Assembly (NCBI GenBank): GCA_964467915.1
Contig: CAYXSW010000027.1
Coordinates: 1 to 15,818 of the forward strand
Direction: 5' to 3'
Length of the DNA stretch: 15,818 nt
DNA from: MED-G16 sp964467915
GTDB lineage: Bacteria > Bacteroidota > Bacteroidia > Cytophagales > MED-G16
The notes below the pieces were generated by a model that saw nothing but the letters and a program-made list of their open reading frames with translations, did not search any database and was not told the origin of the DNA. Shown piece after piece: positions 1 through 6,796 of the stretch; within the stretch, counting starts at the first letter, position 1, and each line of letters begins with the position of its first letter. Position numbers and translations under genes: made by a program.

Positions 1-2
1 AC

Positions 3-761
3 AATCTATTATTTTTTATTTTAATACTAATATCAAATTATAGTTTTTCTCAGATTTTGCCATCTAATCATGCTGTCCATCATAAGGCAGATGGAATTAT
101 TGAAGATAATCTTATTCTTCATTTAGATGCATCAAATACAAGTTCTTTAAATCAAAATGATTTATCGACATGGAATGATTTAAGTAGTTCAAATAATGAT
201 ATAAGTTTAGTTACAGGTTTTACTAGAAATTCATATACACTAAATAGTGATCCTTCATTTTCATCTGATAATGGAGGATCAATAATTTTTAATGATGATG
301 CTGCTTACAGAAAATCTACATTTTCTAATTTTTCTGGAAATGCATTTACAGTCTCAATGTGGATCAAAACATCTCAAACCTCTGGAAGACTTTTTAGCGT
401 AGCTAGATCTCCAAGTTCTTATGGAAAACAAATGATATTGTGGTTAACTAGTTCAAAGGTTGGTATTTACGGTGCAAGTAATTCTATGAATACAGTTAAT
501 GATAATACATGGAAATTTATTACTGTCGTAAGAAATTCAGGTACATATAAATATTATATAAATAACTCTTTAGATGTTACAAAAACAGGTCAAGACTCAA
601 AAACATTTAATTCCAATGATTTAGTAATCGGATGGGATTATAGAAATAATAATAGTGGATTTGAAGGAAATTTAGGAGCTGTTTTTTTTTACAATACAGA
701 TTTAACAACTGATCAGGTAGTTAATAATTATAATACTACAAAATCAAGATATGGGCACTAA
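3..761 (+). CDS. Secreted LamG/concanavalin A-like domain protein (5' partial)
   Basis: The reading frame is open back to the first bases of the window, and the upstream codons encode a hydrophobic stretch ending NYSFSQ, a signal peptide with a typical Bacteroidota cleavage site. The true start therefore lies just outside the window; the TTG at 57 is not the start. The mature part (about 230 residues) looks like one LamG (laminin G/pentraxin jelly-roll) domain: it opens with LILHLDASNTSSLN and TWNDLSSSNND, has the central FTVSMWIKTS strand, and closes with VNNYNTTKSRYG, the usual end of this domain. Such domains bind glycans or decorate surface proteins; no catalytic residues are visible. No T9SS sorting domain follows, so the destination (periplasm or outside) is uncertain. 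It is convergent with the ROK kinase with one base between the stop codons. The domain call is firm; the function is unknown. Confidence 0.75.
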   Translation, partial: NLLFFILILISNYSFSQILPSNHAVHHKADGIIEDNLILHLDASNTSSLNQNDLSTWNDLSSSNNDISLVTGFTRNSYTLNSDPSFSSDNGGSIIFNDDAAYRKSTFSNFSGNAFTVSMWIKTSQTSGRLFSVARSPSSYGKQMILWLTSSKVGIYGASNSMNTVNDNTWKFITVVRNSGTYKYYINNSLDVTKTGQDSKTFNSNDLVIGWDYRNNNSGFEGNLGAVFFYNTDLTTDQVVNNYNTTKSRYGH

Positions 762-762
762 T

Positions 763-1653
763 TTATAGAAGGGCAGCACCATAAACACCAGCACTATCTC
801 CTAGTTTAGGCCTTAAAATTGGGGTATTAAAAGTTGGGTTAAAGACGTATTTTTTAAGTTCTTCGTAGCCTTCATTATATAATTCATCAATGTTACTGAG
901 ACCTCCTCCTAAGACAATTACCTCAGGGTCAATGATGTTAACTACATTGCTTAGACCCTTACCAAAAAATTTAATCATTCTCTTAAAAGTTTTGTTTGCA
1001 TATTTATCAGTTTCTTTTTTCCCATATATTTCTTTAAATGGTAGTTTAATGCCAGTAAGAGAATAATAATATTTTTGAAGTGCTCTTCCTGATATTACAG
1101 ACTCAACACACCCTCTTTTCCCACAATAACACATATCACCATCATCAGTTACTATAGTATGTCCCCACTCCCCTCCAATTCCCTGATTACCATAAACTGT
1201 TTTCCCATCTATTACTACTCCTCCTCCAACACCAGTTCCCATAATGATACCAAATACATTCTTGACATTAGGATATTGTTCCTTTACAGACCCTAGCAAA
1301 GTCTCGGCAAGGGCGAAGCAATTTGCATCATTTTGAATTAGAATGGTTTTATTTAAATTATTAGCCAAGTCTCTTTGTATTGGCATCCCATTAAGGCACT
1401 GAGAATTAGAATTTTTTAGTAAACCTGTTTTTGGATCTATTGTTCCTGGAGTTCCAATTCCAATTTTATTAAATTTATGTTTAATTTTTTCTTCTATATA
1501 GTCTACTAATGATTTTATGTTATTAATTACATGAGAATATCCTTTTTTTTCTTCCGTATTAACTCTATGTCTAATTATTTCTTCAGGATTTTCTTTTGAT
1601 TTGAGAACAATTCCTTCAATTTTTGTGCCACCTAAGTCTATGCCTAATAACAT
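763..1653 (-). CDS. ROK-family sugar kinase, Mak-type fructokinase-like
   Basis: Cytoplasmic ATP-dependent hexose kinase of 296 residues, the normal ROK length. The N-terminus has the phosphate-binding loop GIDLGGTK (4-11). IGTPGTIDPKTG lies at 65-77, the catalytic-base region QNDANCFAL at 107-115 (Asp109), and the second ATP motif GTGVGGG at 139-145. The ROK zinc site is complete: GGEWGH (His165) followed by C175-x-C177-x4-C182 in CYCGKRGC. The C-terminal IDPEVIVLGGGLSN is also characteristic. The combination of LKNSNSQCLNG, CYCGKRGCVE and ISG resembles E. coli Mak (manno/fructokinase) more than NagK, but substrate cannot be fixed from sequence; glucose is the main alternative. It is divergent from an MFS sugar porter, which suggests transport followed by phosphorylation of the same sugar. 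No DNA-binding domain is present, so it is a kinase and not a ROK repressor. Confidence 0.9.
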   Translation of the reverse strand: MLLGIDLGGTKIEGIVLKSKENPEEIIRHRVNTEEKKGYSHVINNIKSLVDYIEEKIKHKFNKIGIGTPGTIDPKTGLLKNSNSQCLNGMPIQRDLANNLNKTILIQNDANCFALAETLLGSVKEQYPNVKNVFGIIMGTGVGGGVVIDGKTVYGNQGIGGEWGHTIVTDDGDMCYCGKRGCVESVISGRALQKYYYSLTGIKLPFKEIYGKKETDKYANKTFKRMIKFFGKGLSNVVNIIDPEVIVLGGGLSNIDELYNEGYEELKKYVFNPTFNTPILRPKLGDSAGVYGAALL

Positions 1654-1669
1654 TTAGAATTATTTTATA

Positions 1670-1682
1670 TTTACTCAGTAAA
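1670..1682. promoter_or_regulatory. Inverted repeat in the kinase/transporter divergent spacer, candidate operator
   Basis: The sequence TTTACTCAGTAAA is a perfect 6-bp inverted repeat around one central base, and pairing resumes after one mismatch on each side (1666-1686). It lies 16 bp upstream of the kinase start and 11 bp upstream of the transporter start, in what is really a roughly 40-bp divergent spacer. The position suits an operator controlling both genes, but the spacer is AT-rich and no matching regulator is in the window. This is inference. Confidence 0.3.
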
Positions 1683-1734
1683 AATATCAAACTATGGATA
1701 AGAAAAAAATATTTAACTGGTCTATAACAGTAGC
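1680..1734 (+). repeat. Left copy of a 55-bp exact duplication flanking the assembly gap
   Basis: Bases 1680-1734 are identical to 1835-1889. They contain the last bases of the divergent spacer and the first 41 bases of the transporter gene (ATG at 1694), broken off by the N run. The reading frame that runs from 1694 through the Ns is not a gene. See the gap entry. Confidence 0.95.
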
Positions 1735-1834
1735 NNNNNNNNNNNNNNNNNNNNNNNNNNNNNNNNNNNNNNNNNNNNNNNNNNNNNNNNNNNNNNNNNN
1801 NNNNNNNNNNNNNNNNNNNNNNNNNNNNNNNNNN
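1735..1834. other. Assembly gap of exactly 100 N, probably artefactual
   Basis: Exactly 100 unknown bases, a conventional placeholder length. The 55 bases immediately left and right of it are identical, which is what results when two contigs sharing a k-mer overlap are scaffolded instead of merged. Collapsing the gap and one copy gives a continuous kinase-spacer-transporter arrangement with nothing missing. A genuine 55-bp tandem duplication around unknown sequence is possible but much less likely. Confidence 0.9.
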
Positions 1835-1889
1835 AAAAATATCAAACTATGGATAAGAAAAAAATATTTAACTGGTCTATAACAGTAGC
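1835..1889 (+). repeat. Right copy of the 55-bp exact duplication flanking the gap
   Basis: Identical to 1680-1734. This copy continues into the intact transporter gene, with ATG at 1849. Confidence 0.95.
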
Positions 1890-3168
1890 ACTAGCTGGAT
1901 TTCTCTTTGGTTTTGATACAGTTGTAATTAGTGGAGCAAATCTTCCGATAAAAGAATTATGGAACACTTCTCCTATTTTTCATGGAGTATTTATAATGTC
2001 TATGGCACTATGGGGGACAGTTTTAGGGTCTCTATTTGGATCTATACCATGTGATAAAATAGGACGAAAAAACACATTAATATGGATTGGAATACTATTT
2101 TTTGTTTCAGCATTAGGATCTGCAATTGCGTGGGATCCTTACTCATTTTCATTCTTTAGATTTATAGGAGGTGTAGGGGTAGGAGCTTCAACAGTTGCTT
2201 CTCCAACTTATATCTCAGAAATATCTAATAAAGAGAGTAGGGGGAAACTGGTTGCTCTTTACCAGTTTAATATAGTATTTGGTATACTAATAGCATTTTT
2301 TTCAAATTATTTGTTGCAAGGGTTTGGAGGAGATATAGACTGGAGATATATGCTTGGAATCGAAGCAATACCAGCTATTTTATATATTCTTTTTGTTCTA
2401 AAAGTTCCTAAAAGTCCACGATGGTTAATACTATTTAGAGGTGATGAACAAAAAGCAAAAGAAATTTTAAAGCAGATTTATCCTGAGTCAGAAATTTCAA
2501 AAAGAATTGCTCAAATTAAAAGTTCAGCAGAGAAGAATAATAGTACTATTTTTTCAGGATTATTTAACTTTCAGATATCTCTCGCTTTCCTTATAGCATT
2601 TTTCAATCAGCTTTCAGGAATAAATTTTGTTTTATATTATGCTCCAGAAATTTTGCAAAGCGCTGGGCTTGCTGCTAGTGACTCTCTTATGAGTTCAGTC
2701 TCAATTGGCTTTGTAAACCTAGTTTTTACAATGTTTGGTCTAAGATTAATTGATAAGTATGGCCGTAGATACTTGATGAAAATTGGCTCAATAGGATATA
2801 TTATATCATTAATCAGTATTGGAGTTTGTTTTATATATTCTCTTAATTCTTATGTCTTACTAACATTTATTTTAATTTTTATAGCCTCTCATGCTATTGG
2901 GCAAGGCACAGTTATTTGGGTATTTATCTCTGAAATTTTTCCTAATAGTGTTAGGGCTAAGGGTCAATCTCTTGGTACTGCAACGCATTGGGTTTTTGCT
3001 GCTTTAATTACAGCCCTAACTCCTTATGTTATTAATATGCTTGGTAATAATCCAGGAATGATTTTTTACTTCTTTGGATTTATGATGATACTTCAACTGG
3101 TATTTGTATTAAGAATGATGCCAGAAACCAAAGGTATTTCTTTAGAGGAGATGAAGTTTAATTCGTAG
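1849..3168 (+). CDS. MFS sugar porter family transporter (sugar:H+ symporter)
   Basis: Inner-membrane transporter of 439 residues with about 12 hydrophobic segments, of the sugar porter family (XylE/GalP/GLUT relatives). Diagnostic motifs occur in order: GFDTVVISGA in TM1 (21-30), DKIGRK in the TM2-3 loop (69-74), PTYISEIS and RGKL after TM4, PKSPRWL at the start of the central loop (187-193), QLSGINFVLYYAP in TM7 (254-266), DKYGRR in the TM8-9 loop (302-307) and PETKG at the end of TM12 (425-429). The family usually takes up hexoses or pentoses with protons. The divergent ROK kinase suggests a hexose such as fructose or glucose. The ATG at 1849 is supported by the MDKKKIFNWS lead-in to TM1; the same start is duplicated at 1694 before the gap. 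Its last 11 bases overlap the convergent sdhB end. Confidence 0.92.
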   Translation: MDKKKIFNWSITVALAGFLFGFDTVVISGANLPIKELWNTSPIFHGVFIMSMALWGTVLGSLFGSIPCDKIGRKNTLIWIGILFFVSALGSAIAWDPYSFSFFRFIGGVGVGASTVASPTYISEISNKESRGKLVALYQFNIVFGILIAFFSNYLLQGFGGDIDWRYMLGIEAIPAILYILFVLKVPKSPRWLILFRGDEQKAKEILKQIYPESEISKRIAQIKSSAEKNNSTIFSGLFNFQISLAFLIAFFNQLSGINFVLYYAPEILQSAGLAASDSLMSSVSIGFVNLVFTMFGLRLIDKYGRRYLMKIGSIGYIISLISIGVCFIYSLNSYVLLTFILIFIASHAIGQGTVIWVFISEIFPNSVRAKGQSLGTATHWVFAALITALTPYVINMLGNNPGMIFYFFGFMMILQLVFVLRMMPETKGISLEEMKFNS

Positions 3169-3919
3169 TTTCTTTCTTTTTCTTTCCAAAAAGTTTTCTA
3201 AACAACATCATAATAGGATCATAGAATCTATCAACTACTCTTTCTTTTAAAGGTATGATTGCATCATCTGTAATTTGAATTTCTTCTGGACATACTTCAG
3301 TACAACATCTAGTGATATTACACATACCCGAACCGTGCACATCCTTAATGTCTTCAATTCTATCTACTCTATCCATAGGATGCATCTCTAAACTTGCAAG
3401 TCTAGTCATAAATCTAGGGCCAGAAAACTTGTCTTTACCCTCATTATCTCTAATTACGTGACACATATTCTGACATAGGTAACATTCAATACACTTTCTA
3501 AAGTGTTGAACTCTATCAACATCTTTTTGCATCATCACAAAATCTTTTTCTTTATCCTTATTTGAAGGAGAAAAAGGTTTTATTTTCATATTTTGCTCAT
3601 AATTCCATGTGACGTCTGGAACTATATCTTTCATAACTGGAAAAGATTTTAATGGAGTAATTACTACAGTTTTATCTTCTTTAAACTCATTCATTCTTGT
3701 CATACATGCAAGTCTAGGCTTACCATTAATTTCAACACTACAAGACCCACACTTTCCAGCTTTACAATTCCATCTACATGCAAGGTCGTTAGCTTGATCT
3801 GCTTGAATTCTATGAATAACATCCAGGACAACCATACCCTCAGAAACATTACACTTATAGCTAACTAATTCACCTCTTTCATCATCACCTCTATAAATTT
3901 TAAAGTCTCTCTCTTTCAT
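3158..3919 (-). CDS. sdhB: Succinate dehydrogenase iron-sulfur subunit, Sdh1-like
   Basis: Electron-transfer subunit of succinate:quinone oxidoreductase (complex II), 253 residues. All cluster ligands are visible: C52-x4-C57-x2-C60-x11-C72 for the plant-type [2Fe-2S] centre, C143-x2-C146-x2-C149 plus C210 for [4Fe-4S], and C153, C200 and C206 for [3Fe-4S]. An extra Cys (205) sits next to C206. Segments such as RWNCKAGKCGSCSVEINGKP, ECYLCQNMCHVIRD, CNITR and IPLKERVVDRFYDPI match the mycobacterial Sdh1 iron-sulfur protein (Rv0247c) as I recall it, more closely than the classical SdhB. Third gene of the sdhCAB operon, beginning 6 bp after the sdhA stop. The 3' end overlaps the convergent transporter gene by 11 bp, leaving no room for a separate terminator. 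Confidence 0.95.
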   Translation of the reverse strand: MKERDFKIYRGDDERGELVSYKCNVSEGMVVLDVIHRIQADQANDLACRWNCKAGKCGSCSVEINGKPRLACMTRMNEFKEDKTVVITPLKSFPVMKDIVPDVTWNYEQNMKIKPFSPSNKDKEKDFVMMQKDVDRVQHFRKCIECYLCQNMCHVIRDNEGKDKFSGPRFMTRLASLEMHPMDRVDRIEDIKDVHGSGMCNITRCCTEVCPEEIQITDDAIIPLKERVVDRFYDPIMMLFRKLFGKKKKETTN

Positions 3920-3925
3920 ATTATA

Positions 3926-5779
3926 TTACTTATGATGATCTAATTTAACTTCTTTTTCAAGATCTTCAATGCTAGAGTTAGCAATTCTTTTGAGTTCAGG
4001 ATCTGGATTAGATCTCTTAACTTTTATAGTTTCCATTTTTCCTTCTTTTCCCTTTTTATTAATAATATTATATTCTAACCACTCTTGCATTTCTGATGGA
4101 AAGTCTTCTCTTGTGTGTGCACCCCTACTTTCTTCTCTTAGTAAAGCAGATTTTGAAACCGATTCAGCTGAAATAAGTAAATTTCTAAGTGCTAGAGCCT
4201 CATGCCAACCAGGATTAAATTGACTTGTTCCTGCAGCTTTAACATCTTTAAACTGAGACTTCAGGTTATCAATTTTAGAGATTCCATCTTTAATTTCTTC
4301 CTTAGTTCTAATAATACCAACATTGTATTGCATATTTTTTTGAAGATCTTCATGGATAATATAAGGGTTATTTCCCTTCTCTCTATTCAAGATTGATGTA
4401 GCATTTTTGATAATCTTTTTTATATCATCATCATTTGATTTTGGCATAGATTTAATTTTTCTAGAGTATTTTGAAGCTTCAACTCCAGATAAATTTCCAA
4501 ATACTAGTAGGTCTGAAAGTGAATTACCACCTAATCTATTTGCTCCGTGCATACCCCCAGCAGCCTCACCACATGCAAATAGTCCTTCAACATTAGTCAT
4601 GGATGTTTCGGCATCAACTTTAATGCCACCCATGAAATAATGACACGTTGGACCAACTTCCATAGGCTCTTTAGTTATATCCAACTCAGCAAGTATTTTA
4701 AACTGGTGGTACATAGAAGGTAGTTTCCTTTTAATGTCTTCGGCTGATCTTTGTGTGGCTATATCAAGGTATGCTCCTCCGTGAACTGAACCTCTCCCAG
4801 CTTTAACTTCAGAATTTATTGCTCTGGCAACAACATCTCTAGTAAGTAACTCAGGAGGTCTCCTAGCACTTTTATCTCCTTGAAGCCATCTTGAAGCTTC
4901 TTCTTCAGTATCTGCAGTTTCATTTGCAAACTTTTCAGGGATGTAATCAAACATGAATCTTTTTCCCTCACTATTTTTTAGGATTCCTCCTTCTCCTCTA
5001 ACACCTTCTGTCACTAAAATTCCTTTTACTGATGGAGGCCATACCATTCCAGTAGGATGAAACTGATTAAATTCCATATCTATGAGTTCTGCACCTGCTT
5101 CGTATGCCATGCCGTAACCATCTCCAGTATATTCCCAACTATTTGATGTTACCTCCCAAGCTTTTCCAGCACCTCCGGTAGCAAATATTAAGGATTTGGT
5201 CTCAAAAATTATAAACTCACCAGTTTCTCTATACATACAAACAATTCCAGAGACTTTTCCGGATTTATTTTTTAAGATGTCTAGGGCTGTACATTCCATT
5301 TGAATATCAATCCCTTGATGTATTCCGTGATCTTGAAGAGTTCTAATCATCTCAAGGCCCGTTCTATCACCAACGTGGGCAAGTCTAGGGTAACGATGCC
5401 CACCAAAATTTCTTTGATTAATAAGACCATCTTTTGTTCTATCAAAAACTGCACCCCAATGTTCCAACTCTCTTACCCTTTTTGGAGCATTTTTGGCATG
5501 AATTTGAGCCATTTTCCAGTTATTAAGCATCTTTCCGCCTCTCATTGTATCTCTGAAGTGAATTTTCCAGTCATCTCTATTGTCAACATTTCCAAGAGCA
5601 GCAGCCATACCTCCTTCTGCCATAACAGTATGAGCTTTACCTAGTAATGACTTACATACAAGACCTACTCTCGTATCTTTTTCTTGAGATGCTGCTATAG
5701 CTGCAGATAGACCTGCTCCTCCAGCTCCTATTACTAAAACATCAAATTGTAACCTTTTAATTCCTGATATATCTAACAT
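3926..5779 (-). CDS. sdhA: Succinate dehydrogenase flavoprotein subunit, Sdh1-like
   Basis: Catalytic FAD subunit that oxidises succinate to fumarate (TCA cycle/respiratory chain, cytoplasmic face). From the chosen ATG at 5779 it has 617 residues. The Rossmann motif VIGAGGAG is at 16-23. GKAHTVMAEGG carries the histidine (H50) expected to bind FAD covalently. Further on come the active-site blocks FHPTGMVWPP, TEGVRGEGG, RDVVARAINSEV, GPTCHYFMGG and GGMHGANRLGGNSLSDLLVFG, all intact. The sequence follows the mycobacterial Sdh1 flavoprotein (Rv0248c) closely, for example HFRDTMRGGK, QRNFGGH and PRLAHVGDRTGLE. An earlier in-frame ATG at 5806 would add nine residues and overlap sdhC; I prefer 5779 because it lies one base after the sdhC stop, has a GGGGAA ribosome-binding-like run upstream, and starts just before the FAD fold. 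The C-terminus (about 40 charged residues) extends past the usual end. Confidence 0.95.
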   Translation of the reverse strand: MLDISGIKRLQFDVLVIGAGGAGLSAAIAASQEKDTRVGLVCKSLLGKAHTVMAEGGMAAALGNVDNRDDWKIHFRDTMRGGKMLNNWKMAQIHAKNAPKRVRELEHWGAVFDRTKDGLINQRNFGGHRYPRLAHVGDRTGLEMIRTLQDHGIHQGIDIQMECTALDILKNKSGKVSGIVCMYRETGEFIIFETKSLIFATGGAGKAWEVTSNSWEYTGDGYGMAYEAGAELIDMEFNQFHPTGMVWPPSVKGILVTEGVRGEGGILKNSEGKRFMFDYIPEKFANETADTEEEASRWLQGDKSARRPPELLTRDVVARAINSEVKAGRGSVHGGAYLDIATQRSAEDIKRKLPSMYHQFKILAELDITKEPMEVGPTCHYFMGGIKVDAETSMTNVEGLFACGEAAGGMHGANRLGGNSLSDLLVFGNLSGVEASKYSRKIKSMPKSNDDDIKKIIKNATSILNREKGNNPYIIHEDLQKNMQYNVGIIRTKEEIKDGISKIDNLKSQFKDVKAAGTSQFNPGWHEALALRNLLISAESVSKSALLREESRGAHTREDFPSEMQEWLEYNIINKKGKEGKMETIKVKRSNPDPELKRIANSSIEDLEKEVKLDHHK

Positions 5780-5780
5780 A

Positions 5781-6668
5781 CTATATTCCCCAAGTATTAA
5801 TGTCATTAATTATTCCCATTGATACTAATCTAACGTATACGTCAGAGAATCCTACCCATACTAGGCTGAGCCATGCAAATAATTGATGCCTTCTATTTAA
5901 AAATGTGACAATTTTCCAGTTACTATGTGAAACTTTGTCATGGTATAAACTGCAAGAGTAGCAGTCCAAATTTCCTCCAATAAGGTGTCTGATGGAATGG
6001 CAACCAAAAGTGTAGCATCCTAAGAGAATTGGGTTAATAGTAAGAATAAGTGTTCCCACTCCAAATCCAAATCTTCCATCATTGAAAAATGCTAAGAATG
6101 CGTCGTAGCTTAATATAAATATAAAAATTACAGCAAAGTACATAGCATACCTATGTATATTTTGAAATAATAAGAGTCCCGTCTCTCCATCATATCTTTT
6201 ACCAGAATTGAATGCGTTTATATTACCATTAGTGATTGCAGATACTTTAGATGGTAATCCCTTTACAGGGTTAACAGCACAAGCAGGTGGATTTAATGAA
6301 AATGCTCGATAATATGCTTTCCTATAATAGTAACATGTGAATCTGAATGATAAAGGAAAAATGAGAATTAACCATGCAGGTGATTGACCGGGTAACCAAT
6401 TTAACCAATCTGGCCATGATCCAAATAGAGAGTGATACATTGGAGGCACACCTGGCTTAGAAGGGTCAATGTATACTGTGGGAGAGTAGAATGGAGAAAG
6501 ATACCCTCCAAAACCCTCATTTCCTGCACTCCACCAAAAGTATTCTCCTTGCCAAGCAGCCCAAGTAGAATATATCACAAATGATAAAAGTCCTAATAAA
6601 ACAAAGAGAGGTGAAATCCACCACTTATCATCTCTCAATTTATTAGTTAACAAGTCTTTTTTTAACAT
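5781..6668 (-). CDS. sdhC: Succinate dehydrogenase membrane anchor, Sdh1/type F-like with candidate Rieske-cluster ligands
   Basis: Single membrane subunit of the succinate dehydrogenase, 295 residues, first gene of the operon. I see five likely transmembrane segments, roughly at 18-38, 97-115, 172-195, 203-223 and 262-283. This is not the common Bacteroidota cytochrome b anchor. The blocks TCYYYRKAYYRAF (111-123), PPACAV (127-132), QNIHRY (169-174), GCHSIRHLIGG (222-232) and the NRRHQLFAW helix start (258-266) resemble the anchor of mycobacterial Sdh1 (Rv0249c). The published M. smegmatis Sdh1 structure has a membrane-embedded Rieske-type [2Fe-2S] cluster with two His ligands. Cys/His candidates here are C112, C130, H172, C218, C223, H224, H228 and H261; I cannot assign ligands without alignment. 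A further C236-x2-C239 followed by H243 and H248 sits in the loop after TM4. The stop is followed one base later by the sdhA start, so translation is probably coupled. Confidence 0.88.
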   Translation of the reverse strand: MLKKDLLTNKLRDDKWWISPLFVLLGLLSFVIYSTWAAWQGEYFWWSAGNEGFGGYLSPFYSPTVYIDPSKPGVPPMYHSLFGSWPDWLNWLPGQSPAWLILIFPLSFRFTCYYYRKAYYRAFSLNPPACAVNPVKGLPSKVSAITNGNINAFNSGKRYDGETGLLLFQNIHRYAMYFAVIFIFILSYDAFLAFFNDGRFGFGVGTLILTINPILLGCYTFGCHSIRHLIGGNLDCYSCSLYHDKVSHSNWKIVTFLNRRHQLFAWLSLVWVGFSDVYVRLVSMGIINDINTWGI

Positions 6669-6687
6669 ATTTTTATATATACCTAAA

Positions 6688-6717
6688 CAAATATAGAGCC
6701 CAAAGCTTATGAAACAA
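6688..6717 (-). promoter_or_regulatory. Bacteroidota-type promoter for sdhCAB
   Basis: On the minus strand, TATATTTG (plus-strand 6688-6695) matches the Bacteroidota -7 consensus TAnnTTTG, and a TTG -33 element (6715-6717) lies 19 bp upstream, within the usual spacing. Transcription would start about 15 bases before the sdhC ATG at 6668. Match seen in sequence; activity inferred. Confidence 0.55.
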
Positions 6718-6796
6718 AAGTTTTAAAAAAATTAAATTTCATAACTTTTTCCTAACTTAGTGAACCCTTAAAAACATTAAAATTTGAGGTATAATA

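Noticed and set aside
57..59. TTG start for the LamG protein
   Set aside because: The frame is open upstream and encodes a signal peptide core ending in SFSQ directly before this codon, so the real start is outside the window.
763..1653. ROK protein as a transcriptional repressor (NagC/XylR type)
   Set aside because: There is no N-terminal helix-turn-helix domain; the protein starts directly with the ATP-binding loop.
1694..1882. Open frame running through the N gap with a duplicated MDKKKIFNWS start
   Set aside because: It exists only because the Ns carry no stop codons; both ends are copies of the transporter start and the middle is unknown sequence.
3969..5644. Several plus-strand open frames of 64-114 codons opposite sdhA
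   Set aside because: They are antisense shadows of a strongly conserved gene, with no recognisable domains or ribosome-binding context.
6742..6749. TAACTTTT as a -7 element for the first EEP gene
   Set aside because: It mismatches the consensus at the key final G and has no TTG at the right distance upstream.
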